DNA of 64,000 nt from Lasiosphaeria ovina (lineage: Eukaryota; Ascomycota; Sordariomycetes; Sordariales; Lasiosphaeriaceae). This document shows, piece after piece, positions 52,970 to 64,000 of the stretch; the stretch's first letter is position 1, and every line of letters starts with the position of its first letter. The stretch covers positions 1,054,001 to 1,118,000 of the forward strand of contig JAULSN010000008.1 of NCBI GenBank assembly GCA_033439765.1, in the 5' to 3' direction. The translations under genes and the position numbers were made by a program. The notes beneath the pieces are model-generated. The model had not been told where the DNA came from, did no database searches, and worked only from the letters and a program-made list of their open reading frames with translations.

Positions 52970-55643
52970 TTTGCCACGGCTACGAGTCCATGGTCGTTTT
53001 GGGGAGCTGGGTAAAAGAGGTGTTGAGAGATCAGTTTTGCGGAACCATCTCGAGCTTCCAATTCTCGCGACTGCGCGGCGCTCTGGCCGCTTCCAAGGCA
53101 CCGTCCGGGTCCTTGGCTGCCCTGGCCTTGCACTTCTTCAGCTGCTTGGGGTGGGGCTAGGCCCCACAGCGTGGCTCCTGGGGTCTGGCCGGCGCATGTG
53201 CCACCGCCTGACAGCCTCCTGAAGTTCTGAGAGCCGTGGCGTCAAGGTGAAGGCGCGGCAAATGGAATAACCTTCCTCCGATCTAAGTCGATATGCCAGG
53301 GTTGCTCTTTCCATATTACCCCTTTCCCTACCCAGGATTACTTGAACGAGTTATTGTTTGATAGCAAAATATTCCGATCGCACGACTCAAATTTAGATTC
53401 TCTCTCTCTCCACAAATTCTACGACCTCGACAGGTTGCTTGACCAAGACGTAATTTATCGGCCCGCCATGAACGTGCATTACAAGTTTGATATACTCCAT
53501 ACATACACTTCAGCTTCGGTTCTTGAACACGCGGTTCAAGGCATTCTTTCAGTCGTTTTTTCTTTGTATTGAAGTCCTTTATTTGCCTAGCTCAAGTACC
53601 TACCTAGGCACAGGTACGGAGAAAAGCAAATTTGTTTCCTCACGCATGTCTCTCTCTTTCTGCAACAGGCTGCACCGGGACCTAATCCTGAACCTGCACC
53701 TCTTCCCGCACTCGTTCTCGGCGCCCGGCCCTGATGGCGCCGGTCACAGCCCCCAAAGTCTTATATACCACGAACCGCAAGCCTGTCACGGACTCGATGC
53801 TGTGACTACCCCAGATTTGTCCCCTGTTCGAGGGAGATAGACTCTTTCCTAGGTCTGTGTCAGTCGGGCTCATTCTCAAGTGTGACTGGGCTAAGGGGCG
53901 ACTGCGAAACTCGTGTTCATCGTTTCGTGCAAGTGCCCAAGTGTCACGCCCCTGACCCTGAACCAGTAGGTGACCCGCTGCTGTCCTGTCATCGGGTTGC
54001 TGATGAAGGCGTCACAGGACCGATTGAGTTCCCAACGGCCTGACAACACTTAGTCGAGATTCTGCTCGGCTCGCCCTCGGTTTACCCCCTGGTCCATCTC
54101 GTTACCTACTTCAGCTATTGGTTCAACAAGCCGCCCACTCATCATGCCCGCCGTGCTTAGGGAATATAAGCGACCCAGGAGTACGCACCATTAGCTCCAT
54201 GTCATACTCCGCTAGTTGAAACGCGTGTGCTCCTTTGGCCCCCGTGCGATGGCGATACTCTCTTGGTCCTGCATCCGCTGGCAGTCGCTGTGCATCTCTT
54301 GTCCTGCTGTAAGCTGGCAAGCGGAGAGGCTGGCGAACAAGGCCCGGGTGTAGTTTATCCCTCGGGCCCGAGAAGTCGGTGATCCCAATCCACCTGGCCC
54401 AGGCAAATCTTCCGTGCTTCCGTGTCCCGCCCTGGATTTGAGTCTGTAATGTCCCGCAGTCCCGCCGTCCCGCCGTCCCGACATGTACCTGGCCGGATGG
54501 GTGGCTTCGGGAACGTCAACAAGGCCCATGACGCAGAATTCTCCGCTGCAAAGCCCTAGCGTCAGATCGGCATGCAGGCCACGCTATATACCATATCGAT
54601 CACCGATCTCGTGTCACGGTTTGCCAGGCTCGGCCGAGTCCGAGAGTTGGACACGAAGCAGAGGCTCAACGTCGATGAAATACGATGATTCCTTGCTTTT
54701 TTAGCCACTAGGCATAGGGCCCACGGGTGGAGGACGCTGCAACCCGGATTCACGGCAGTATTCGATCGGAACTGCTGTCTGACAAGATGAACGAGGGCCT
54801 GGAGGCCTTGTCAACCCCGAGGCGGGCCACAAGGGTTTGAGCGGAAGTCGTTCCGGGACGCAACCCTGGCTATGGGACACAGCATCTTCGTTTCACCAGC
54901 TGCGGACCCGTGCCTGATATGAATTTGCGCCTGACCGTGGACCATGAGCCTCACCGCTGCGGCGGACTCCGCACCTCGGGCTCTGTCGCCCCAAAAAACA
55001 CCTATCTGGAACGGTGCTTGAGCAGAGTTGGCAGCAATGCAAGCAACTGCAGGGATTGGGCTCTCAATGAGCTGCATGTACGATGGACGATGACGCTCAC
55101 TCTGCCGCCCCGAAGGCAAGATCCGCTGAGCCATCTCCACCTTGCTCCGGAAACGGGCAAGACACGGGAACTCCGGGATACAAGAAGCGGTCTGGTGCCG
55201 CCAGCGGGTTAAGCGATTGTGTTAATTTGGAAGCCAAGTACGCAAGAGACTTGCTACAATATATCCGTCGGAAATAATCAGAGAGAGGCGCGAAACAAAT
55301 ATCAGTACAAGAATTCCCGCCTTGAGCACCTGAGCGTCTTCTGGTCTAACCATGTCAACACCGGAAGCTTCTCACAAAACGATAGGCTGGTAAGAAAACA
55401 CAACTTCTTCTCCTGGATATTGCCGAGACGAGAAAAGGAAAAGGTTCTGTGTAGCCACAGCACAGACGAAACCACGCCTTCCCAGGCTCCCGGGCGGAAC
55501 GGGAACGAGCACAACCATGCGTCTCACACTTGTGTACCGTTGTTCTCCCGTATTGTCAGTCGCCGCCGATATCTTGTCGCTCTCGCAGACGATGCACGTT
55601 GACAGCAGTCAGAGGCAGTTTTCTGTTGCATTCCCATGGTTGT
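52970..55643. other. intergenic spacer, no gene recognised
   Basis: This 2.7-kb spacer holds the LST8 promoter and the 3' flank of the small zinc-ribbon gene. A GTCCCGCC tandem repeat occurs near 54450-54480. Small ORFs on both strands (for example 55083-55274 plus) lack supporting features. Confidence 0.5.
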
Positions 55644-56037
55644 TTACGCCACCCTGTTTCCGCTTCCGCTTCCTCGGACTCTTCTGGGCACACGATTCCG
55701 CGAACGGCCTGACGGTCCCGCAGGTCCTCCGCCATGAGAGCCATGGGAACCATGGGAGCCGTGTCCGGAGCCGCCAAAGCCCGTTGAGCCCGAGTATGCG
55801 GGAATCTGTTCTGCTGAAGCTGAGCCGTGTTGGCAAGGGATCCACCAGATCCTTGTGTTTCCGCAGTAATCGCAGTTCCTAGCTCACATTAGCGACGTCC
55901 ACGAACGGCGTCTCCGCTGGGTATCATCCTTACACTCGTTGGCTTCCCTCGCAAGACTGGCAAGTGATTGGCTCGGACCGCATCCCTTGGTACAGGAGGC
56001 AGCCGCAAACTTCGGGGTGCGGGAGCTGACTCGCCAT
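55644..56037 (-). CDS. small zinc-ribbon protein with a Gly-Ser-His repeat tail
   Basis: Exons 56037-55934 and 55878-55644 (minus strand) give 112 residues. The 55-nt intron has a GTAAGG donor, a GCTAAT branch site and a GCTAG acceptor, and the frame is continuous across it. Splicing creates two adjacent CxxC knuckles, C26-x2-C29 in ITCQSCEGSQR and C37-x2-C40 in NCDYCGNTRIWW, followed by C50-x-H52. C11 and C13 lie further upstream. The CxxC-x-G spacing recalls the DnaJ-type zinc-binding CxxCxGxG repeats. The rest is low complexity: FGGSGHGSHGSHGSHGGG, then an Arg-rich end RNRVPRRVRGSG. There is no signal peptide or membrane segment. A consensus TATA box lies 154 nt upstream and the start context is CAGCATGG. 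Function unknown; a further 3' exon after a GTAAAC near the stop cannot be excluded. Confidence 0.68.
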
Positions 56038-56190
56038 GCTGATGTGTCTGTGAGAGTTGAAGCTAGAGAGATGGATAGGCCAACACTCCAAGAGTCTTTT
56101 GTTGTCTGTCGTGTTAATATTTACCAGAGAGTACAGTGTGTTGTGTCTTCCAAAGGCCAGTAGGCGAATATGGCCGGGAACTGGCCTGGC

Positions 56191-56198
56191 CTTTTATA
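56191..56198 (-). promoter_or_regulatory. TATA box (TATAAAAG) of the zinc-ribbon gene
   Basis: The minus strand reads TGTATAAAAGG, a full consensus TATA box, 154 nt before the ATG at 56037. It points in the direction of that gene, and canonical TATA boxes are otherwise rare in this window. Confidence 0.6.
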
Positions 56199-59100
56199 CA
56201 CATGGTCATCTCGGACTCTTCGCGTCGAGTCTATTCGTGTTGCCGAGGGTGACCTGCACAAGAAATACCAGCTCACCGCCAGACACGACATCGGCCATCT
56301 CTTGACGTGGTATCGGCGACCAAGAGAACCAATAGGGCGGTTCGGGGTTAGAGGCGGTTGTGAGGGGGTCTGGTGATCACGGTTGCTCGGCCGAGGATGA
56401 CGATTCGACTGATGACTCCCACAAAAAGGGGAGCGGGAGCGGCATCGTGTTTACACAGACTCGTGGGAGAGATCAGCCCCGTTGTGAGACATATTCAGGA
56501 GTTAGGCCATGTTGCCAACGAAGCACACAACCAAGGATGGACCATGTTGCTAGACATGGCTACATGTCTATGATCCCCCTCTCGGAAGGCAGCTCCCAGC
56601 TGTGTTGGTTGCCTTATTTTGCTCCCAGCGCGGGATAATTGCAGGATACTTGGAACCTTCAACCTTCCCGACGAGATGAGTGGAAGAGAAAAAAAGACGC
56701 GAGATAACCAGCATCCCACCGAACCCCGAGAGATCACGCAGCTCGCGCAGCTCGCTGCAGTTACCCGTACGCGACCATCAAAGCGAGCTTGGGCATGTGT
56801 GATAGGGTACAGGTCACTGATCCGCGCGCGTCTCATGGCAGCCATTGTCTCCCACTTGACAGTGGCTCATATTGGATTAGACGGCTACCTGCGCCTTTTC
56901 TAGAATCAACAGTCGGTCCAGGCGTGGTGGGGATCCGGGTCTCGAGGCGGTGTCGGCACATTGACTGCCATCGGCTCTGCCCGCAGACAGTGCTCCTGGA
57001 CTCATACAGTAGCTGCGACAAATTCGAACTGTAAATGTAAGCCTTCTTTTGCTTTTTCCAACAGACATCATCGACAAGCAGCCAGTCATGCAATGGGCCG
57101 AGCCTGCCTTACCCATGGCTCCGGGAGTTCTTGTCTCGGGAAAGACATACATACGTCAAATAATTAGGGAGAGCCCCATCAGGTCAACGCGGATCCTTTA
57201 CGACCAAGCGGGGCCACTTAGACTAGTCGGCGCCAGCAACTTTGTTTTTCCTTGCGCCTTTTTGCTCGGTTCTTGATGGAATGACGCTGTGTGTTTGCAA
57301 AGCGCGCCTGGGTGGGTGACACCGGCCTTGGTTTGAAACCAGTCCGAGAAGAAGGAGGCTTGTTCCGTTCCCAATCCCAGCATTGGAAGGGAGGGGCAAC
57401 AGACGCTGGGGACTCGACTTCGATTTTCGAGCCCGCTTCCGCTTGTCCATCCTGATTCCTTGGGGACATCTTCCGTTCCGCGCCTGCGCCTGGCGTGTTG
57501 TGTCCCATGGCAACTTTCAGACCTCGTTCTTCTTGTCTCTCTTTCGCTACAGCTCTCACTCCATGGTTACCATCCCCATCCCACATGGGCATTCTTGCTT
57601 TTGTCATACCAAGCGGTGCAGCCACGCTTACGACTACCAAGAGCAACTGTCACGTCTCTCGGGATTCATCTCGCCTGTCCTTCCACCCATCGTCGGTGAA
57701 GAATACGGCAGGCGAGTTGTGCAGGATGATGGCCAGCGTCACTATACTATGTCTGACAGGCCATTCTATATGCACATCTAGTCATGTGTCTCGCTGCCAG
57801 ACTGTCACATTTTGTGCAATGGCTCGGCAAGAGGGAGTATGGACTGGCGCCCATCTGGGGGTGCAGGAGCTCTGAGCTCGAGGCTATCGGGGTGCAGAAG
57901 AAGAAAACGAGCTGGAGTTTCCGCAGGCGTCGAAAGGCAGCCGTTTTCTTGTCGCTCTTCCGAAAGTTGATGGTCTCACTTTGATAGACGCCTCCTTTTT
58001 CGTCGTACTGGCGCCACCTCAGCGACCAGATTCCACCTGCTCCGTTCCGTTCCTTCCTTCCCCTGCCTTTCTTCTTCGGTCGAGACCGGGCCATTTCGTT
58101 CCTCTTTTCTCGAACGCTACATTGAGCAACAAGATGCGACGGTAGGAGTGCATTGGCTTTTGTCGGAAGGCCCCTTCCGCAAGACAAGGCGCTTGGCACT
58201 GGGAGGCCATCACATACCTCCGCCCTTGTCTTGCTGTCTGTCTCGGCTGCCCGCCGCCGGAAAGTTGTTCACCGGTGTAGACAGGCCGCAGGAGGGCGGA
58301 GAGCGGATGGCGGAGGAAGGAGGAAGGATGGGGATGTGGAGGAAGAAAGTGGGGGGAGGGGGTTGAAGAAGCTGAAGAAGCCGAAACGTGGCTTGCTTCC
58401 GCCGGAGACCGACAGTTTTCGGCGAAAGATTGACTGCAAATCCCCAGAGACTAGTGAACACCATGCATGAGACAGCGACCGGTCTCGAATTTCGCACAGC
58501 ACTGGGCTTCTTTTCTTTATCTTGGCTGGAAAGGGCCCGCTGTTCACGACAGCAACCACCCTCCGCCCTTCCCACCATTTCTGCAGGATTGGCCGAGAGA
58601 GGCCGAGAGAGAGAAGATGCGGTCACTTTCTCTGTCCGATCCTTATTGACCTGTCATATTTGATCGAGCTCGTGTATTTCCCGGACATCTCGATGCAACC
58701 TCTTGCAAGCACGCCACACTCTATATATGCTGGTTTCTGTCTGACAAGACGTCCCCCTGTTCCAAGTCATCCTTCTTTGGCGCATCGTCTTCCATGCATA
58801 CGTCTGTGTATGTACAGTTGCATTCACTTTTAAGCTTGAGACATGGGGAACTACCTCGTTTGGGTAGGTAGGCTGTGCTATTCGCTGTCTCGATATTCGC
58901 AGTCAGGAATTTCTTGGCTGTGTGGTGGGTATGTACTGACGCCACACTGCCTGACCGGTCACCTACCCACCCTCTTGCTGTGCCGGAGCCTCCAGTCAGT
59001 CAATAATTTCCTCGAGGGCAATGGGACGACATTATGATGGAACAAGCCGACGCCAAGCAAGGCTTACTACGAATACCTCCCTACGAACACAGATCCCTTT

Positions 59101-62100
59101 TCCCTTTTCCCTTTCTTCCATTCTTCACACAAGACTAACTCGCGCTGCCCAATAAGGGAGCGTGGCACCCACGGCTGCCCGCCTCACTTTCTCACACCGA
59201 GTTTTATTTTTACTCTTACACATGGATGGTCTTGGTAACATGTCCAGACAGAGAGACAGACAGACAGCTACCGACAAGGGGGGCTTCTCTCTGGCTTTGC
59301 TACTACGTATTACCTAGTAGTCGGGCACGCCAAGCGCTGGCGACGCCTTTTTCTTGAGCACCTTACGGACAGCAACGAAGACCTCAGAGAACAGCTCCTA
59401 TTGGCTGCCTGGTCGGTACTTTTTGCGTTCCCTGATCTCGAGTTCCCGTCTCCTCTCGAGTCCGCTGTTCATACTGCCGGAGAAGCAAGTCCTTGGTACC
59501 GCGTGCCTTGGTTCTCGGCTTCTGAGGTTCAAGCGTTGGTGGGTAAGTAAGCTGCGTAGAGAGTTGGGCCGGAAGGGATAGACACCACGCAATAGCGAGC
59601 CAATTGTTTGGGAGTTAGCAAGGGGGTACAGTACGATACCTAGCGTGGGCAAGGCAAGGTAGTTGATAAAGCCAGGTACATAGGCACTTCTACTATCCTG
59701 CTTTCCCCGAGACTTAGATCTAGGTCGTGTCTTCTGCTCATGGTCTGCCTACCTGCCTACCCGTCTCTTTCTTCTTGAGATACCTGATGCAATCGCGACA
59801 CTGTCCTCGCTCACTTCCCCCCTTACCCTCCAACTCCCCTTTTCTTGTCTCGATATTTTCTTAGGGTTAGGTACTGTATTCGACTGCTGGTAGGCAGACC
59901 CTCGCACTCTCACCTAGGTACCGAGATAAGTTATTTCTGTATATCTACTGGGCAGCATCACGATTATGCAATTTCTTTTGGCTCGCCCTTTGGTTGGTAC
60001 TTCCTTCGAACCATCACGCTACAACACAGATGGCGAGGACGTAAGGCTGTCACTGGTCCGACCGCCACTTGCACCTGGTTATCTAGGTATGTTTACTTTA
60101 CACGCTACGCTCCGTCAGACAGACTGCGTTGTTCCTTTTCCTTTATTTTGCTTTTCCTGTTTGCCCATGTCGCGAAAGCTTAGGCTTGCCGGTCCGGTTT
60201 CGGGCATTGACGCTATGTTTTCTTTTTGAGACACCTTGGCTTTGGCGACGGGCTCATGAAAAGGAGGCTTTGAGGTCACTTTGCGGTATTGCCTGCCCAT
60301 CTATACAATAATCTGGGTCCCTTGCTTTTCCGAGAAGGAAAGAACGGTTGAGCAGTTTATATAATTTATGCTCTTATCTTACCCATGTGTGAGCATGTCC
60401 CGTTCTAATCTATAATTCCTTTGGTGTGCACAGAAAGGGGTCGGATAGAGGCCAAGACGGTTGAAGTTCGTCTATTGGTCCCTCCCGGTAGATAAGCACC
60501 CAGGTAACTCATCTTTCTTACTCGATATGGCGAGGCTGTCGGAACAGGGTAGGGTGGGGCTTGTGGATATCGTGTCAAGTCAGGGAGCGTGGCAGCTGAT
60601 GCCTCACGCAGGATGATAGAATAATTGTTTGGGTGCTAGACTACTTACTTACCCCCTCACCTTTGACAATTCAAGATACGTTTATATCTGTTTATTTTGT
60701 AAATGTACATGATGCGGTCTCTCTGGCTTTCGTCTGGAGAGTGCGGCTCTAGCTATGTCAACTGGGCAGTGAAAGAAACCAACTGACACGCCTTCCGGTC
60801 AATCACTCTCGAGTAATCAAACGGTGTGATAATCGGGCCTTACCATCTTCACTGTCTTTGAATTGATATTGGGCTGATATCCCATGTGGCTTCCATTCTG
60901 GGTGGATGGCCGGCTCAACTTTGAAAGATGGATGGCCTGTCGCTCTCGAGCCTCAAACCACGACACGGCCACGGGGGATGGATTACGTCTAGATGTCCCC
61001 CTTCCACGAAGGGGACGATGTGGACAGCATGCCTCTATTCGTAGTCTGGTGGCATGCCATTCAACTTTCAAAGCAGAGGGGCAGTCTCCAGCCCAGAACC
61101 CTGAACTTGGCTCCGATTTGCAATGAAGCAATCCAGCAACACACATATATAGTTCACATCCACTTCCTTTTTGGTTAGTAGTTAATTAATGGCGTGTCGT
61201 TAGTCAGCTTATAATACTGATATTCTAAACAACAAACACACCAGCGGCGTTGCCATCAAACATGTAATACACCTGATCAAGGGGTAAAAGGAACTACGAC
61301 GTCCCTCAACCCCCTTTCTTGCACCTGTTCCAGCAAGTGCTTCAGATCCCGAGACAACAAACGAACTAACAAACAAACAGACAACAAACCAACAGCCCGC
61401 CATACTCATTGTCAGGTCATTTTCAGACTATGGAGAGATCAAACATTGGCCATAGCAAAGCGGCGAGACAATGTGGACTCACGCTCACGAGCTTCGCTCA
61501 GCAAAAAATAAATAATTAAAACTTAAGTGTGTGCGTGGTGACAGATATAAGCCATTTCACTTTGGTGATAGATCTAACTGTTGAAGTCCCTCGTTTGGCA
61601 GACGAAATAAAATATTTAGTTAATGTGCTATTCTTCTCATCAGATCTCCCCATTTTCAAGGCCAAATGTTTCAATCAGAAAAGCTATCAACAGACTGACT
61701 AACTAACAAACCAACTGATTGCTACCTCTCAAGACTCTCAAGACTGTCAGACGAGCCACAAACTCACGCGTGAGGGCAAGCAAACACAACGCTCGCACCG
61801 CGCGCTAAGCCAAAGCAAACTCGTGCAGTCAAGCAACACATCTTTCATAAGTCATGCAATATCTCGAGACAATACCTTTACTCAGTAGCCCAAGAAGACA
61901 TAAAACTGGCCCTTGAGCATTTAATAGCCCCAACACAAATCCTCATAAACCGGTCCTCATCATCCATGTTCACTTCAAGAAGACATCTCAAATCACGAAA
62001 GGCACCACCAACAAGCAATGTGCCAATGGATTGCCTAAATACCTACACAATGCCGCCACAAAAGTTCCACGCCACCATAAGGACAAGTCAGAAAGTTATG

Positions 62101-62594
62101 GGTTTCATTATCGCTCCTCTGCCAGTTAGCTGACCTGGCTCTATACCCGCACCCCGCTAGTCGAGTATTTGGGAAAAAAAGGAGTCGAGAAAAATAGAGT
62201 GAAAAAGGTTGTCCCGTAAAGGTTGAAGTGACGAGGGGGAAAAAGCCCAGGAACAAAGGCCGAAATCAAGACAGAAAGCGGACCGTTATAAGGAAACCCG
62301 GCCAGTCCTTCACGCTCCTCCGAGATGCTCCCCATCTGAACCCCCAATGAACACCCCAGCATGAGCACCGTCACTCGATCCAGCATACCCCAACGTCCCG
62401 TCGTGTCTGCAAAAGGTGCAATACTTCAGAAATAAATGCAATGTGATCTCCTGGCGCCGTCCGTAATTCCGATATCAACCTCGACGTGGAAGTTCGCCTT
62501 GACCTACCTTGGGAGATGCAAAATGGAAATGATGTTTAAAAGTAACAAGTTTACCGACCCGAAAAGAAGATGGAAAAGTCGATGCGATCAGCGT
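56199..62594. other. long spacer, no confident gene
   Basis: This 6.4-kb stretch has no gene I can support. It includes TACC/GGTA runs, a TATATATG near 58723, the second copy of the dispersed 23-bp repeat and AT-rich DNA after 61500. Two weak coding hints, a possible terminal exon at 59314-59397 (minus) and a basic ORF within 57747-58199 (minus), are discussed elsewhere in this report. Confidence 0.45.
61568..61590 (+). repeat. dispersed 23-bp repeat, copy B
   Basis: The word starting ATAGATCTAACTGTTGAAG matches 34062-34084 at 22 of 23 positions. Unlike copy A it has no adjacent inverted repeat. Confidence 0.55.
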
Positions 62595-64000
62595 CTAGGC
62601 GAATGTAGGCGCAGTATAGATCAGGGTTGTGACGATCATCGCACCTGCGGTAACACCGCCAAGTGCCGCATACCCAACACGCTCCGCAATGTGGCGCAAA
62701 CGAACTCGCTTGGAAGATCTCTCGCTATCAGGCGTGTCGGAGTGCTCAGGGCGTGGTGCGGTAAACAGCGGGGATTCCGAGCGCTGTAGAACGGCTACAA
62801 CTGTCGCAGCATCATCGACGGTCGGCGGGGGAAGTGAACAGGCGATATCCGGAGTCTCAGGCGACGCATCTTGCTCTTGAGAAGCCCATTTCTCTTCCAC
62901 TTCGCTAAGTTCCGAAATCTCCTCTGCCTTCCTCTTGCTCTTGGGCGTATCGGATCCATGCTGGCAGCTATCGACAATATCGGAGATGCCTACTTGGGTC
63001 CGGCGAGAGCTGTGCTCAGACTTCCTGCTTACCGCCGGAGCCGGCGCAGGAGGGAGAAGTGAGTTGATAATGCTCGCTTCGTGTCGGAAATTGTCGAGCC
63101 ACTGCGCGGTGGCTTGATCGGCCGAGGAAGGCTTGGGAGCCACTGGAATCTCCCGTTTCTCGCCCTCCATCAGAGGTCCTGTTCCAGGCGTGCTCTGGTG
63201 GCCAAACGGACCATCCCCGTTGCAAAGAGCATGGACGGTAGAATAATGACGCGGCAGACTGGTTTTCGAAAGGTTTCCATGGAGCGCCTTGTTTTCCTCT
63301 CGTGCTGCGAAGTAGTCGTACTTGCCGGTTCTCATGCTAAGCAGCTCTACCGGATTCTGAAGCTCCGCCGCATCGTCCTTGACGCACCGCTTCGGCATAA
63401 CAGCATCAGACGGGCTAACTTGCCGAGCAATACCAGGAGTTGGTCCGTTAAAGACCGGGAGGGCCTCCATTGGATGGTCGGTAACAAGAGGGACGCTATC
63501 GTTCAAGAGTCGGCCAATTGTGATTGCCGTCTTCTTGACAGCAGCCGATGTCGATTCACTGGGTGCTTTGCTAGCCACTGCCGAAGCTGGGGGTTGCGTA
63601 GTAGCAAGGTTGAACGACTCGTGGAAACAATCTCCCCATGCGTTTCTCCAGGATGACGGATCCTCAGACTCTGCCGGGAATGGAGAGTAGAGTGGGCTCG
63701 GCTTCCGAGGAGAATCGTGAACCGAGTGGGTAGGTGGCGCCGTCTTGACTTCCCAGAAAACAGGCTTCGTGTCTGGAAGATGAGTAAGATGATGAAAACA
63801 GTTTTGGAAGAGGTATGAACGCATCTTACCATCATCCAGATGCAGATCAAGGAACGACTCATCGTCAGAAACGTCCGGAGCCCAACCAAGATCCTGGTCG
63901 AGCTCGCTCTCATTCTCTTCATCCTCACTGCTTCCAGCGTGGCTCGCGTGATCGTCGTCTTCGTCATCCTCCTCGCCGTCCATGTCCTCTTCGTCATCCG
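62595..64000 (-). CDS. probable tail-anchored protein with acidic N-terminal region, 5' partial
   Basis: The gene enters from the right edge: the frame is open at 64000, reading DDEED before the first visible ATG at 63983. A 57-nt intron (63829-63773) with GTAAGA and TTCCAG ends is in frame and free of stops; removing it joins LDLHLDD to DTKPVFWEVK. After an acidic stretch the protein is mostly disordered, with one conserved-looking block MRTGKYDYFAAREENKAL. The C terminus has a basic run KRVRLRHIAERVGYAAL and then a single hydrophobic helix GGVTAGAMIVTTLIYTAP, so it probably sits in a membrane by its tail. Fungal FHA-domain proteins with such a C-terminal anchor exist, but no FHA domain is inside the window, so I leave the family open. 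Confidence 0.7.
   Translation of the reverse strand, partial: DDEEDMDGEEDDEDDDHASHAGSSEDEENESELDQDLGWAPDVSDDESFLDLHLDDGKMRSYLFQNCFHHLTHLPDTKPVFWEVKTAPPTHSVHDSPRKPSPLYSPFPAESEDPSSWRNAWGDCFHESFNLATTQPPASAVASKAPSESTSAAVKKTAITIGRLLNDSVPLVTDHPMEALPVFNGPTPGIARQVSPSDAVMPKRCVKDDAAELQNPVELLSMRTGKYDYFAAREENKALHGNLSKTSLPRHYSTVHALCNGDGPFGHQSTPGTGPLMEGEKREIPVAPKPSSADQATAQWLDNFRHEASIINSLLPPAPAPAVSRKSEHSSRRTQVGISDIVDSCQHGSDTPKSKRKAEEISELSEVEEKWASQEQDASPETPDIACSLPPPTVDDAATVVAVLQRSESPLFTAPRPEHSDTPDSERSSKRVRLRHIAERVGYAALGGVTAGAMIVTTLIYTAPTFA

Noticed and set aside
53732..53803. Short plus-strand peptide MAPVTAPKVLYTTNRKPV near a TATATA
   Set aside because: Only 23 codons, with the TATATA inside the reading frame; most likely chance.
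55083..55274. 64-codon plus-strand ORF beginning MDDDAHSAAPKARSAEP
   Set aside because: Protein-like in composition but with no homology I know, no intron or promoter signals, and overlapped by other open frames.
57747..58199. Minus-strand ORF with a basic start MARSRPKKKGRGRKERN
   Set aside because: The basic start mirrors C/T-rich plus-strand DNA and the C-terminal half looks random.
1..64000. Secondary-metabolite, effector or toxin gene cluster; CRISPR array
   Set aside because: No polyketide synthase, peptide synthetase, terpene cyclase, cytochrome P450 or transporter group is present, and there are no regularly spaced repeats.

Overview
The window is nuclear DNA of a filamentous ascomycete (Pezizomycotina, most likely Sordariomycetes). 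Genes are split by short GT-AG introns of about 53-250 nt (one of 749 nt), many with CTGAC/CTAAC-like branch sites. Start contexts are CACCATGG-like. Intergenic spaces are long and carry scattered TACC/GGTA runs, and the proteins match ascomycete housekeeping families. The species cannot be fixed from sequence alone.

Layout, left to right. The 3' part of a 4-amino-4-deoxychorismate lyase gene (ABZ2, +) enters from the left edge. It is followed by a pepsin-family aspartic protease without a visible signal peptide (+), an AT-rich gene-free block (about 4990-6990), a Barentsz/CASC3-type eIF4AIII-binding protein (+) and a CofD/YvcK-family protein (+). Next come the selective-autophagy receptor NBR1 (+), the nucleolar RNA-binding protein NOP13 (-), the proteasome tether STS1/Cut8 (+), the recombination protein RAD52 (+) and a mitochondrial Aco2-type aconitase of lysine synthesis (+). 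The right half holds a PHD-finger protein (-), a SCYL1/Cex1-type pseudokinase (+), the TOR-complex subunit LST8 (-), a 112-residue zinc-ribbon protein (-) and the 3' part of a probable tail-anchored protein (-) leaving at the right edge.

Two products emerge only after splicing is worked out by hand. The PHD finger (42444..45349) is split by a 749-nt intron. The small Cys-rich gene (55644..56037) is short, spliced and preceded by a consensus TATA box. RAD52, STS1 and LST8 also gain their true N termini from tiny or unobvious first exons.

The genes are mostly unlinked housekeeping functions: folate, lysine, mRNA fate, autophagy, proteasome, recombination, TOR and tRNA/COPI traffic. There is no secondary-metabolite cluster, no intact transposon, no CRISPR array, and no tRNA or rRNA gene that I could recognise. 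The nearest things to mobile DNA are a 129-bp hairpin element with 40-bp arms (39418..39546) and a 23-bp sequence found twice in distant spacers. I did not find a convincing new multi-gene system. The best leads are the zinc-ribbon mini-protein, the PHD-finger protein and the leaderless protease.
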